From Trichobilharzia szidati (taxonomy: Eukaryota > Platyhelminthes > Trematoda > Strigeidida > Schistosomatidae): a stretch of 64,000 bases of DNA. Below the pieces are notes generated by a model. It saw only the letters and a list, made by a program, of their open reading frames with translations, made no database searches and was not told the DNA's origin. The stretch covers positions 30,246,865 to 30,310,864 of the forward strand of contig OX235275.1 of assembly GCA_944472155.2 (NCBI GenBank), given 5' to 3'. The position numbers were made by a program, and so were the translations under genes. This document shows positions 22,731 through 35,459 of the stretch, piece by piece; within the stretch, counting starts at the first letter, position 1, and every line of letters starts with the position of its first letter.

Positions 22731-23740
22731 CCCTGTATAGAAGTTCTGGGCAGAAAGAAGGGACAGGACAAACAGTGAAATGCCAAGTATTCCGCAACGG
22801 GAAATTCACGGAGTCCTTCGAAACGAAGCCGGGAGTAAGACGAGCTGGCTGTCTACCATCCTCAATGATTTTCTTGACTGCGGTAGACTAGAAAACGTGA
22901 CAGAGAGGGGGCAACGAAGAGACTAGCATAAAATGAGAGCTCAAGAAATACTTGGAGGATGTGGACTTTCCCGATGATATGTGTCTGATATCCCACAAAT
23001 TGTAAGATATACAAGTGAATAGCAAGATTTTAGCGACAGAATAAGAATCAAGGATAGGTTTTGAGGTGAACATAGATAAAACACAGATGATGATGATTCT
23101 TTGCCAACAGCTACAACAACAACAGACAAAAGTCAGCATCAATAAGTGAATTGGAAGGGGGTAGCCTTCTTTACTCACCGACCTGTGAAGCACCATTTCA
23201 ACTAAATGCATCAAAGCAACGATCGGGAAAGCAAGGCAAGCTTTCATTTCTCTCAAGTTCGTGTGGTGGTCATGATGATGCGGACAATATACGCATTAGA
23301 GGCTTGACTCTTCATGAAAGCCACTTCGAATAAAACTACAGACCTTCATCAACAGCTGTCTTCGCTCAATACTACTCAAGATTAGATGTCTGGCCGGTAA
23401 GGGTCAGCAACAGTGATCTCTGGGAGCTAATCAACTCAGCAGGAATCAATTGTGCAACAAATAAGCAGAAAGAAATGAAAGTGGTTTGAATGGTCATACT
23501 CTGGAAAAGCAATCCATCAAGTGACGTCACACGACAGGCCATCTCTCGGGTGAGACCCAAACGAGAAACTTCGTGTTTGTCGTCAGTGCTAGGGTGAAAT
23601 GTTGGAGCAGGTCATGAGAAGAGGAAATGGAAGCGTATGGGTAGATGTGAAGGGATGTGAAGAGGTTGTCAAAGAACCAAAAGCAATGGAGACGTGCGGC
23701 TGAAGCTATGTGTTCCTCTAGGAATGAAAGGAAACGATAA
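22730..23740 (+). mobile_element. Second decayed RTE copy, plus strand, in loop 2
   Basis: Plus-strand translation reads KCQVFRNGKFTESFETKPG then RRAGCLPSSMIFLTAVD, the RTE palm. Next come a FPDDMCLISHKL-like box, a CAACAA-rich stretch matching the QQQQQ region, and a tail with DVTRQAISRVRPK. It ends with aggaaacgataataataatga, the usual RTE 3' end. Frames are broken many times. The homologue in loop 2' is at 51,080-52,110. Confidence 0.72.
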
Positions 23741-23759
23741 TAATAATGATTAGATTCGC

Positions 23760-24780
23760 TGGATTGGGTGTGCTACGAACTCCAGCATTTCTGAGGTCTC
23801 TTCGAATTCAGCTTATGATGTCAAAAATCTCTATGGTTTTGTGATGATTTCTTTACCGTCCTTTTCTTATCATTCTCTAGTATTACATTCTCTTTGATCC
23901 TCCTCGTCCTCCTTCTCCTTAGATTATCTACGATAAATACGTTTGGTTTGTTGCTGTTGAGTAACATTTTGAATAAGACACTTATTTCTCTGGTGTAGTT
24001 GTTCGAAGTCTGCCTACTCTGTTTTCCACCACTTGTATTAACCTTCGTTTCACTGTGGTGAGTGGATGAGCTGAGTAATTGATTGATAATCAGGGACGTT
24101 GCACTTGATGATCACAAGCTTGACAGCTGCTCAGCTAATTGAAACAGTTAGTTACTGATTTCCAAGTTGACGACAGCTTCGCAACAGAGCTGTGGAGGCT
24201 AGGGAAGGCTACGCTCTTTTTCTGTATATCGTCGTCTAAATTCTGTCAACTGTTTTTCTTCTCTTCACACTGCAGTCGAAACCAGTCGTCCAATACTCAC
24301 TGGAGTTGAGTGGTTCCTCACTGTGACTCGATTCGTGATTATGCTATCCATAAATCAATCAAATCGCTGCCAGTCAGAATTCGAATTGTAAAATGGATGA
24401 TATGCCAATGAACAAATTCACCTGGCTGCGTGACCAGTATCGTGATTCTCTAGAATCAGTTTCACACTACTTGAATAACTCAGTAGTATTATTGTTTTGA
24501 ATGGAATATTTTGTTTCCAGTCTAATATAATTCAACAATTGAAGAATGTATGATTTCTAGTTGGACGTTTCGTGCACCACTAGCCTATGTTCACTCAATC
24601 TGACCTTCGCCTGTCTACTATTCTCCCCCATACAGCAAGCTTCACATTCTGAATTTTTTAATGCTGTCTCCTAGTTTTGTGAAATTTTCGGAACCATGTC
24701 TCTGACATTCACCAAAGCTCTCTCTGAAGAATTAGAGTGCTTGAAATAGACTTTAATATTGTATGAAGCCAGTAGTCCTT
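23760..24780. other. No recognisable feature
   Basis: AT-rich sequence after the RTE 3' end. The first ~100 bases match 52,125-52,320 of loop 2'; then the two loops diverge. No supported frame or RNA gene. Confidence 0.4.
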
Positions 24781-26170
24781 GAAGTTGTTCAGCTGTCTTC
24801 TTTCAACATGGAGTGGTTTTTGCCGATAAGCAAGACTTTTCAATTTTCTGTTTCCTTTCTGCTCATTTCATTGATAATATTGTCTTGCAGCCTTTTCGGA
24901 TAGCCACTTCCAATCAGAATTTGTTTAATACTGGATATCTCGGTCTCCATATCATCATCACGATTATCTGTTATTATGCTTTCAGCTATGTTGACGAGAT
25001 TTGAAACTACTGAAACTCTCATTCCTATTGGATTATCTGATTGAAAATTTAAATACCTGTTGAGGTGCGTACATTTCCTGTATATTGTGAACTTTAGATT
25101 TCTCGTCAGTTTATTGTTTTTCAAGACAACATAGAAAGTTTAGACTTTCCTCATCCGATTCTACTTCATACGTAAACCAGATATATATTCTGAGACAAAG
25201 TTAACCTGTGTTGGAAGGTTCTCCTTGTCAGCTTTCTTCATGATGACAAATGTGTCATCTGCATTTCTGCACCATATTCTAGGATGACAACTGAAACGTG
25301 TCAGTGCTTTTCTTTCTTCAGCTTTCATATGCAGATAAGCTACAATTGGAGATGCTGGTGAACCCAGCGCAACTCCTTTAGTCTAACAGCACAGTTTTCC
25401 TTTAAAGGTCAAATAATAGGTAGAGTCTAAGCAAACTTTGAAGCATTTTGTTACGTTTTCCATTGAGAATGATGACTGAGCTAATATATCCTGATTGTTT
25501 TCAAGCTCATATTTCATGGTATCAAGCGAATCACCTAAGGGATACCAGCGAATAGTGAAACTACATCAAAACGTGCCACAATTTCGTCTCACTCAGTCGT
25601 CATTTGCATCACATTTCTTTCAAATTCCTCAATATTTTCAATTTTCAAAGGAATATTGTATTGAGGTGCTGTCACTATTGTTTATGTGTGTTTTGAAGAA
25701 GTGTTTGTCACTGAATTGGTGAAATCAATTATTGGTCTCAAGGGCAACAGTTATTTTGTGGATTTTCGTCCTTCCACAAAATCTCTCGGCCAAGTTCGTT
25801 TGATCAGTTATTATAAAGCAAACTGAATTCTCATATTTTGATTTGGGTTCTCTGAGTAGATTACAATCATGTGCTTTCACTTTGTTCATAGTACTCGATA
25901 TTTCGTTTATTGGTAGTATTGCGCATGGACCTGCTTCGATGTCTTCTAAAGATTTCGTGTTATAGTCATCTTTATTCAGAACGACAGTGAAATTGCCTTT
26001 GTCAACATCAGTGATGACAATAGATTTGTCTCATCTAGGTGTTTGTAATGCATGACGTTCGTTTTTTGAAATATTCGGGATGACCTATTTTCGATTCGAC
26101 AGAATGCATCCAACCTTTCCGGAAGGGAGACGCGACGTGCTACAATGTGTGCGTGTGTGTGTACATACAC
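24780..26170 (-). mobile_element. Penelope-like element fragment (RT region)
   Basis: Minus-strand translation gives DKGNFTVVLNKDDYN around 25,990-25,940. LAERFCGRTKIHK follows at about 25,795-25,755. GVALGSPASPIVAYL follows at about 25,380-25,335. The box ADDTFVIMKKAD is near 25,275-25,240, and YRKCTHLNRYLNF lies in an open frame at 24,840-25,124 ending in the SGYPKRL segment. This motif order is that of Penelope-like reverse transcriptases. Stops and shifts interrupt it, and no GIY-YIG domain is visible. It is absent from loop 2'. Confidence 0.78.
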
Positions 26171-26870
26171 AATGTGTTGTTTGGGATCGTGGAAACTACG
26201 GATTGGGACATTAGTAATTAGAGAACACGAAGTTCATCAAACATGTTTTTAGGTGATCTTTTTTTTCAGAAGCTGTACAATCGTCTGTAAATGCATAAAT
26301 TTACATGGATACAATTATTATTTGATTCCACACCATTATGGAAGCGAATGAAAGGTACATGGATGAGAACTGGACACTGTGTTAGAGTATAACATCATTG
26401 TGGATAAGAATGTTTTTCCATAAATTTTGTGCTTTCGTTGGGTCTGACTGGACTGCTGGTAAATGTATCGTCCATATCTGTGTTATTTATGTCTAGTCAA
26501 TTATATTGCCTGTATTGGGTGTAGCAGGCTCAATGAACCTGGATTCAGTAATCAAACTCTCTCCATCTCCACCTATCTATATTACTTTATGGGATTTCAA
26601 CTCTGTTCCACTCAACTTATTTTGTGGTTGTGTGTTAATTCATGCAGTGGTGTTGTCCACTTTTTTTTACAAATTACTTATCTTCTTGAGGTAATCATTC
26701 CAATCTTGGCTAAACTCTTATGTTCTGACAGTCTGTTCGTCCCTGTCCCACAAGTTCGACCTATCTAGTTGACCCAACTCACAGTCATTGCAAGGTATCT
26801 TGCAAATTATATTATATCGTTTTGTTTAATTAGGTCAGTGTACAGGGTCATTCAGCCTACAGAGCTCGTC
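26170..26870. other. Stretch without a supported feature between Penelope fragment and unit 3
   Basis: Short open frames at 26,463-26,768 show no family signal and no splice context. It may include the 5' flank of the Penelope-like element. Confidence 0.35.
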
Positions 26871-26879
26871 CTATCTGAG

Positions 26880-27135
26880 ACAGTTTGTAGGCGCGAATGT
26901 CGAATGACATCGCACTCGATGTAGGCCGATGGTCGAGTGGAATATCAATGGGAAACGACGAGTGAGTCATGACATTGAGCTTGGCATGGAGAAGATCGTT
27001 AACGCAGGAGGAGATGAGACATTGTTGGCACTCGTGGTCGAAGCCGAAGAGACAGTGGAAGATATGACGAAGTGGAGATGTGTTGTTGAAGCCCCACTGT
27101 TCGACTCGGAGCTCAATTCGATTGTTTAGTAACAA
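26880..27135 (+). mobile_element. Decayed RTE C-terminal tail at the start of unit 3
   Basis: A 66-codon frame (26,929-27,129) beginning VEWNINGKRRV and containing MTKWRCVVEAPLF. It lines up with the RTE tail pattern WNPKGKRRV ... [10 protein letters not shown]. Counterparts: 48,558-48,758 (minus) and 54,034-54,234 (plus). It is not an independent gene. Confidence 0.6.
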
Positions 27136-28710
27136 ATAATACTAAAGACTGCAGAACCGCGTCAATTTCTACTGTGTGCAGAATGCATTAAGAAAAACTA
27201 AGATACCGCTTCAAGTTTCGTCAAGAACTGATGTCAATTAAGGAACCATTGACAACTATGCACATTATGCAGCAACAGGGAAACGACGCAATACATGCAG
27301 GTGAAATGTTGAATACGCCCATCCATCAGTCACTGAGACGATATCAATCGCCTGTGAATTCTAAATTATGCTACTAATGTCATCAGCGATTATCGCTCTG
27401 CACACAAAGCTTCGTGTATGCAGTTAGATACGACTAACATTTAGAACCTAATTAGTACTATGCTGGGATATCCCATGATTGATTGAAACAGATTTCTAGT
27501 ATTCCTTGTTGCATTTCCCAAGATGCTCTCATTGAATTCACCTATTGATCAAATGTGTAAACAAGAAAATCCTCGTAGACCAACACTAGACAACTAGAAG
27601 AATTTCAGTGCGTCAGTTAGCAGCTATTTGTTTCATTAGGTTTGAGGTTTGATCACGATATGAGTTCAGTTAGAGGGAGATTTTAGGAGAGTGTTTTCAA
27701 ACTATGAAAGATTTAGTGAGAGGTGGCATTTAGTGACTCTACAAAGGCCGTAATATCGTTAGTTCTTTGTAGGTTACTTTACAAACGGACTTCACTAATG
27801 CATGACTCACTAATACACAGACGCAGTGCCAGCAGCTGATCAGGTGGCTCAGTTTACAAACGAATAACATTGATGTGGTGAAATGTTACACGGACACAGT
27901 ACCACATGTGACGGCTTAATTGTTTGAAAAATACGTCCTGAGTGACCCAACCACAATAATGCTGCTTGTTTGGATGTTTCGATTACCCTTGTGATCATTA
28001 TCCTGTTTACCCTTAGACTGCATATCATTGTGATGGCCTTCGTAAATCACAAGTTGACCAGATCCTTAATCTTTGGTTTCTAGGCGATAAATCTCTAGCT
28101 GTGATGCTTCTCCGTGTGGTTGTGTGACGATGACATTGATAATGTGCATCATACAATAAATTACTGTAACAAGCCAGCATTTTCTCTTGATAGAAGGAAC
28201 AAATAGACGTACTAGCAGAGCAGTCCAGTTCATGAAACTCTTTACAATCAACAGGCGTAGACACAACAAGTAGCAGCGGATGCATTCAGTTCAGTTCAGT
28301 TCAGTACAAACATGCACTACTGTATCCTATTATGACGGTTGTAGTTCGGCCAACTAATTGTGGTCCACACCACTCGTTTTCTACTCGAAACTTAACTGTT
28401 ATTCATAGCTGCCTCACAGCACTGTTCCTAAAGTATTGAGTTATTGATATTATCTGTGATGAATAGAATGTAGTAGATTTTTCTTGAAATAATTGTCTTC
28501 TCGGTGTCCGTGGAGAGTGCTGTGGCTGTGCATTTCTCAAGGAAGTCGTTGGTATACAGACATACAGTATTATACGAGGATTGTTAATCTGACCTAAAAC
28601 GAAAATCAGTCAACTTCGGTGGCTACACATCCCACTCTTTTCACAAGTCCCATACTATTCCTGTGAATAATCACATAGAAATGAAAACACGGTGAAAATA
28701 CTCCCCGAAG

Positions 28711-28716
28711 TTTATT
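28711..28716 (-). terminator. Polyadenylation signal AATAAA, copy 3
   Basis: Complement tttatt in the conserved 3' UTR context, 55 bases beyond the stop codon of copy 3. Confidence 0.6.
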
Positions 28717-28771
28717 TACTCAACTCAGTGAACAGATATGAGAATAGGAAAGAGATGGGTGGTCGTTGTAA

Positions 28772-30783
28772 TCACAGATTAATAAGAATATATACACACA
28801 AAATGGGTTGGAAGAAACACACCCACCACATATTATGAGCCATTCGCTGTGTAGCTTTGCGTCTTTCGCCAGACACATCGACTTCTTTATCTGGAAGGAA
28901 TACAGAGAAGAGCATGATCAAAATGACGCAGCATTCACACACTGACAATTTGAGAAATAGTCACTCTGTCTTCAGGATTTCATCATGAACTGACATCGGT
29001 TACAGAAGCATTGGAAAAGCAGCCAGAGGGAGTACACAAACCTGGTTCGTCAAGCTGGAGTGACAGTTCGAACCCTGGAGCTCTCGGTTTTAAGGCGAGG
29101 TCACCCAACATTGAGCCACTGGGTTCCAGTCCAATGACCATCACATCAGTTCTCCAATTCGAGGATCAATAATATGTCACTAGAGACGGACACAAAACAG
29201 TGTCGTCAGTGGAGAACATTTCTCCCCACATCCGACTTACTCTTCCTTATTGATCATGACTCCCCCACTATAGCATAAAACACTGGAACGGGAGTTTACC
29301 GCTCTCCAGAACGCTCTGTCGCTGGCTATTCGATCGTTCTCCAATCAATCTCAGTCCATTATGAATTCATGAAATCAATCAATTCCCTGCTAACCAACAG
29401 CTGCAACTTCTTGTCTGATTCAATAATGAAATTTTGAGCGAATATATACATACATGCAGATATATTATTATTATTTCCTTTAGTTCCTAGAGGAACATAG
29501 GGCTTCAGCCATGCGTCTCCATTGCGTTCGGTTCTCTGCTAGAGTTTTCACTTGGCTCCAAGTCTGCCCACACATTTTCAATTCCTCTTCACATGATCTC
29601 CTCCAGGTCACCCTTGGACGACCGACTCGTCGCTTCCCTTTCGGGTTACACTCGAGCGATGGCTTGTCTATTGATGTCACTTGCTGGTTTCCTCAGAGTG
29701 TGGCCAATCCATCTCCATTTCTTCCTGCCTATTTGTTTCACGATCGGTTCCTGGTTGGTTCGCTCCCAGAGATCTTTGTTGTGATCCCTTCCGGCCATCT
29801 GATCTTGAGTATTGAGCGAAGACAACTGTTAATGAATGTCTGTAGCTTGTTTGAGGTGCTCTTTGTGACACGCCAAGTCTCTGATCCGTATAGTAGTACT
29901 GACTTCACATTGGAGTTGAAAATCCCGATCTTATTTTTGACGCTGAATGTTGTTGACCTCCACACAGACTTGAGAGTAGTGAAAGCTTGCCTTGCTTTTC
30001 CGATCCTTGCTTTGATATCCTCGTCAGTTCCGCCTGTAGTTGAAACAATGCTTCCCAAGTAGGTAAAGGAGGTAGTTTCTTTCAGGTTCTTTCCATTTAT
30101 GCTGATTGCTGTCTGTTGTTGTTGCTGTGGCTGTTGGTGTTGGCCAGGAATCTTCATCACCTCCGTTTTCTCTATGTTCACCTGGAGTCCTATCTTTGAT
30201 GCTTCTTCTGCCAACTGGTTGCCTTTCGCTTGCATATCTTCCAGTTTGTGGGAAATCAGACATATATCATCGCCGAAGTCCAGATCCCCCAAATTCTTTG
30301 TGTGAGTCCATTTTATGCCTGTTTCCTCATTGCCCGCTGTTTGTCGCATTATCCAATCTACTGCAATCAGGAAAATCATTGGCGATAGTAGGCAACCCTG
30401 TCTTACTTCTGTCTTCACTTCGAAGGATTCCGTGAGCTTCCCGTTGTGGATTACTTGGCATGCAGCGTTGTCATACAACTGTTGGATGAGATGTATAATT
30501 GTCGGCGGCACCCCGTAGTAGCGAAGTAGTTGCCAAATCACCTCTCGATCGACGCTGTTGAAGGCCTTTTCAAAGTCGATGAAGTTGAGATAGAGAGGTG
30601 ACATGCAGATATATATTTCAAATTATTTCATCATTCAATATATGTGAATAACATCAAGATTGATAGCGCAAATGTGGAAAATACAAGTAGGATTGCACCA
30701 ACATACATCGCTACAATACACAATGACAGTATGTTTCACACAATCAACTAGTGCATGGTCCGTGAAAAAAAACTTGAATATAC

Positions 30784-30814
<31 letters not shown>

Positions 30815-31046
30815 CAATTATTCATTTCAGATGTTCACATAGTAAAGTTCAACTTACGTTTGAGAGTGGAATTGGGAGCAACATAAACTGCCGCGGCCGT
30901 GGTGGTATCTGGAATACTCGGGTTCATAATTGCACCGTCTCCAACTGAAATCACCACCAGTGTAACAAGCAGATAGCAGATCTAAAGAGAAATAGCATGA
31001 ACCAACATGACCATCAAATCTTCCAACACACACGCACACTCACCAT
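28772..31046 (-). CDS. MEG-like small secreted protein, copy 3 (long-intron form)
   Basis: Exons on the minus strand: 31,044-31,046 (ATG), 30,858-30,981 and 28,772-28,890. Intron 1 is 62 bp, slightly longer through extra GT repeats; intron 2 is 1,967 bp and contains a 1,137-bp RTE in the same orientation. The protein equals copy 2 except Ala to Gly at the presumed signal cleavage site (SVG instead of SVA), which still suits a signal peptidase. The fourth-from-last codon is CTT instead of CTC, both Leu; one alanine codon in the Thr/Ala-rich stretch is GCG instead of GCT. Frame and splice sites are intact. Confidence 0.68.
29466..30602 (-). mobile_element. 5'-truncated RTE-clade LINE in intron 2 of copy 3
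   Basis: A 1,137-bp insertion between 12-bp target duplications (29,454-29,465 and 30,603-30,614). A 288-codon frame (29,738-30,604) covers the RT from [11 protein letters not shown] through [12 protein letters not shown], a catalytic box reading FGDD, and YLGSI to the segment after LYGSETW. A single-base deletion then shifts the frame before the C-terminal WNPKGKRRVGRP part (29,480-29,680). The 3' UTR is only a few bases and ends in AAT repeats. The endonuclease is absent, so the copy cannot move on its own. Confidence 0.88.
30784..30808. repeat. (AT)n microsatellite in intron 2 of copy 3
   Basis: AT run about 50-75 bases inside intron 2 from the exon 2 donor. Equivalent runs at 46,026-46,056 (longest) and 57,877-57,894 differ in length; copy 2 has nearly lost it. 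Confidence 0.9.
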
Positions 31047-31122
31047 TCTCACTGAATTGGAACAACACTCGTCGATGATGATGAAGCCGATGATGATGAT
31101 GATATCACAGGAAACATTCACG

Positions 31123-31132
31123 TGTATATATA
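31123..31132 (-). promoter_or_regulatory. TATA-like box of MEG-like gene copy 3
   Basis: An alternating TA run (gtatatatat on the plus strand) is at the same distance from the ATG as in the other copies, within a conserved upstream block that also holds a CCAAT-like motif. Confidence 0.45.
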
Positions 31133-32277
31133 TGCCATGCAGGATGAGTGTGATGCGGACACGTGTTTCAGTTGGTCGTCCAACGTGACCAATGGAAACA
31201 CTCTCATCTTGACTGAGTATGTGATTGTGTGAGTGGATGAGAGAGAAATGGAGTTGATGATTGGTGAATCGATAGATAATAATTCAGTGAGTGTGTGTGC
31301 AGTCGATGGTGTTTCTGTGTCAGTGTGAGATGAGTGATGTCATTTTCACATTTCACTGTGTGTGTGACTGATACACCTTGAATGATGTATGTGAAATACT
31401 GTGTTTGAGTGAGTTTTGCTGTTCATCACTTAGAATTTTCACTTCAACTGGTTGTTATGTAAAATCTGGGGGTCCACTGGAGTCCTGGTGAAACGACTTC
31501 ACTATGAAGTTGCCTCTTACCCATGTTCTCTGCAATCTGTTTTAGTTGGCCTGAGTGTGCAGCCAGTCAGTGAGGATAGCTGTTGATGAACGTCTGCAGT
31601 CCATTTGTGTTCAGCAGACTCAATTCCGATCAGACTCAACAGCTTCACGTCTTAGTGTGTTGAAATATTTTCGTTGAGTTTTCATAGAAACATTTTCCAC
31701 TATGAAGAGAGCCAATGCTACTTCTGCTTGCAATTATTCAAAAAGGAGCAATCACCTCTTGCAGCATCGCTACATTAAAGAAACTAAAATCTCAGTTGAA
31801 CATCTCTTCGTTGATACCACATTGTGTCTTCGACCTTCACTAAAATTAGTACTCATGGAGCGATTTTTGTATTTCATTTTTGTCCACTAGCCAGTGTTCC
31901 AAGATAACATCTCGTATTCTCAATTTCGTGTCCAGCAGAATGCGAATAAACGTTAAACTGTATGACTGGTGATCTACCAGATACGAATTTAAATTCACTA
32001 TCAATGAAGCACCTTGAACATTACTGATCGCATTTCACAGTGAATGTCGTCCTCGATTCCATGTTCTCAGTTGTTTGAGGGAGTGAAATCTTGGATAAGT
32101 GGAACGACCCGCAAAGCCGTGATCAATGTTCTTGTTGTCCTTCTTCCAAAGAATGTCTTTGCTGTGACAGAGTTCCATTTCTGAATGTGACAACATGAAA
32201 AGATTTCCGAAATATAAAAACGAAAAGGAAATCCTCTTTCCAGTGACTTCATCCATAAGTGGTATAATAACACACAA

Positions 32278-32302
32278 ATATATATATATATATACATATA
32301 TA
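32278..32302. repeat. (AT)n microsatellite in unit 3
   Basis: AT run interrupted by one C, homologous to 12,554-12,577 and 44,548-44,572. Confidence 0.85.
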
Positions 32303-34559
32303 TCTTAGTATCTAGGAAACTGCGTTGGCAGCAAAATGAATAATTCCAAGGATGTGTAATAAGAACTGTGTATCTCAGATAAGGAAATTCGATAGTCTGT
32401 AGGAAACTAAAATGAGATAAATAAGCCAGTTTAGTGAGGTCATCTCGCTGACGAGGTTGATAAGAACTCATTTTGGATGGAAACTGAATAGTGTGACAAT
32501 CAAGTTTACAAGAGTGGTAAATAAAGCGAGATTGAAAAGGCCATGGTGATGTGGGAACAATATCATACTAATGAGAGGGGAACTAGCAAGCAGAGGACAA
32601 AGCAGTAGATTCGATTTGATGTTAAGATAAGTCACGATAACTTCAGATTCAGTCAAATGAGCGAGCCTCTTCTGTATGCAGATTCGAGGTTGGAACATAA
32701 GAATCCCAATTGCGTCTGATGTTCGGAGAAGTTTGATTAGTACTACATTAGCAAGATACTCACGTATTCCACAGATAAATGTGGGGCTGTTTTGTGGGTT
32801 CACGCGTAGTAGTTATAGAATTGACCTGGGTTGGACAACCTTTACAGTCTCCTTCAAAAAATCATAACAGGAGGCGAGTGATCGATGGTACGGTTGGATA
32901 GCGAACACTGTGTACGGACAACACACCCAGCTCCACATGACCAGGTGAATCAGTGAGGCACATTGACGAAGCCGGCCAACATTGACAGCTTATATATCCT
33001 TCACGTTCACGTTCAAGCGAATCATAGAGAAGGTTCGCAGAGAAGATTATCCTCACAGAGCTGGTAGGTTGTGCGTTCCATGTCAGCTTTCTGTAGATGG
33101 ATCTTCCACAGACTTGCATCTTGTTCACGTCTTGTTAAATGGACCTCCAGGAAAATATATTTTCGTGTCGGTATCCTTCTCTATTGTCAGTGGATTACTC
33201 AATGGAAGCCGCCTAAAGTCCAGGATGTCCTCAAAATTATCCTGATTACACGAGGTAATGAATGTGACGTCCACGTATCTCTTGTACAAACTAAAGTTGT
33301 GTGGCTTTTGTAGTTCACAGTGGACATGACCATAACTCTTGCTTCGTCCTGTTCTTGCTTGTTCCTTTCTCAATTGCATCATGTTCATGACACACCACCG
33401 TTACCTATTCAATCTCTCGCCTTAATTACCACTCTTGTTACCTTGACTATCACTCCACTCAATTTCCATCCAAGTTGAGCTCTTGTCAAACCTGTCAGCT
33501 AGATCACCTCGCTCAACTTGATTTACGATTTCGATGACACATCATTGCACATACATCGCTTCTGTCGCTATGCATACTTTAACATACATGCAATTGTACA
33601 GTTCGGAAAGGATATTGCTGGAAGGAATATTTCTTCACACAATACCCGTTTGTTCACATGACTCAATGAGAATTTTCAAGTCACTCAATGCCTGCAACTC
33701 TGACATTATCAGTCTTGTTCCAGTAAGCGAGATAAATGTGTTACAACCGGCGATATTACACTTTCACTAACAATGAGAACACAGTCGATTTTCTTTGCAA
33801 ACTACTTGAGGGTATCACGAAAACCTATTGCGCGTCACCTCTGAATTGTAGGCCTTCTTCGAATACACATAATGCAACAACCAGCCTCTAGGTTACGCTT
33901 AACGCGCAATGAATGTCAATGTGCATGCGACATAAATGATCAGAAATAACTAAAAACTGAGCAACTAACTGCACGATCAGCAACTTTCTATGCCTAAGCT
34001 GTTTCAAGCAGGTTGACTGAAATTTGCATCATTCAAAAGACCGTTAATTTCTGTGAAAGCAAACAAATAATTACACTTCTATGCCAATTCTGTGCGCAAT
34101 TAACTGAAAATGTATATCTGCTCTGACTGATCGGAATGCAGCTGATTAATGAACACGATGTTGTCGGCATGAACTTTTGTCGGCAAAAGCTCTAGTGAAA
34201 TTCAGAAAGGCGCTTTCATCTCGTCTCACCTCAACTCCACCTACATTCAGATGTTTTTCTGTCATTTGAGGTCAAATCAGAGAGGAAGAATGTAAAGTGA
34301 GTTGGCCATAAGTTTTCTGCATTGATTATTTTCATTAATTAAGCATGACTGCCAACTTGGCGCTGTCCTTCACCTCATTGTCATGCATAGCCTGTCCGAC
34401 ATTTCTACTCACAAATGAAAGCAGCAGAGCAAATTACCATCTGATTTAGTAACAGGCTGATTTGAATCTCTCGTTGAGTTCCCATTCACGCATGAGTCAT
34501 TATTGTCATTATTGTTCCCTTGGGCTCCGAGTGAAACATGGGTCATCAAAAGCATTTCG

Positions 34560-35230
34560 TCTATTTCCTACTATTCTGCTTTGACAGACACACGTTGGAC
34601 CACAATCTCTCTTCTCTTCCTTCACTAACAGTCTCCCACATGCCAACTTCTGACTAATGATGAACTCGTCGTTTCACATACGTGTTCATGTCTAACATCG
34701 ATCTCTCGACGGTCTCATTCGAATTTGACCAGTCCATCTCAATTTTATTATTCACATTCGTCGAGCAATCGGTTGTTCCTCCGTTTGTTTCACTGCAGAG
34801 TGTGTTGATGGCAACTCCTTCCGGCTGGCCGTTCGCTCTCAAATATGTAATCATTGAAAGCAGTTGTTGAATACCTTGTGCAGTAGCCTGTTGAATATAC
34901 TCGTGGTGATTCACATCAGAGTTTCCAATCTATATTGAAGAAATGACTGACCGACTCGACATTTGTGTTGCAAATCCGAATTGTCATCTTCATGCTGGCT
35001 GAGTGAAGAAGATTTCACACTGACTCCAAATTGATGAATGTGCGTCTTGCCTTTCCAATTATGACTGGCGTTGACTTCTCCATGCGTCCCACAACCTGTC
35101 GTTGACGTGGTGCTTCCTAGCTAAGTAAAAGAAGAAACCGCTGCAAAACAACTCCAGTCGACGGCGATTGGAGGTCGCTGTTGACATCAGTCATACTCGA
35201 GATCCAGACATTTCGTCGTCTTCTCATCAT
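34560..35230 (-). mobile_element. Decayed RTE 3' half in unit 3
   Basis: Minus-strand sequence contains GKARRTFINLESV, NTNVESV and then blocks aligning to the RTE end (ggccagccggaagg, aaaattgagatggactgg). The 86-codon frame at 34,654-34,914 reads in a frame different from the RTE protein and is only a by-product. Homologues: 41,730-42,380 (plus) and 61,600-62,270 (minus). Confidence 0.65.
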
Positions 35231-35459
35231 TCCATGATTAGTTCTTGTAATATTTGCATTGTTCATTCACTCATTGCGTTTTGAGTGAACCACAAAGCTT
35301 CCTCGGAATACGCCCATCCAAGTCGACTTTCTGCTGTCACTTTGAGCTGGCTGCGCATAAGCACTTTAGAGATTTTTATCACATGAATAATATTGGAACA
35401 ATACATATTAGCGAAGAGTATCATTTTTCAATTAGATCTTCTTCAAACTGCTGACAGTT

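Larger units (their letters stand above)
1..27459. repeat. Higher-order repeat, period 1 (~27.5 kb)
   Basis: This is the first period of a tandem array. The sequence at position 1 aligns with the sequence starting at 27,460 and again at 54,565. The period holds a forward unit, loop 1, an inverted unit and loop 2. It is about 350 bp longer than period 2. It carries insertions absent from period 2 (a 251-bp element, two CR1 pieces, a solo LTR and a Penelope-like block) and lacks the BEL/Pao fragment and other sequence found there. The period is inferred by matching recurrent landmarks by eye, not by a full alignment. Confidence 0.85.

Noticed and set aside
28025..28285. A Cys-rich secreted-like peptide frame starting at a Met (also 47,401-47,640 and 55,140-55,376)
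   Set aside because: Differences among the three open copies are mostly replacements, and units 1 and 2 have early stops. It lacks splice, promoter and polyadenylation context.
30779..30842. AT-rich tandem run as a possible CRISPR-like or structured array
   Set aside because: It is a simple AT microsatellite inside an intron, with no spacers.
31702..31890. A 62-codon frame repeated identically at 12,952-13,140
   Set aside because: Units 1, 4 and 5 differ or lack the start, and there is no gene context.
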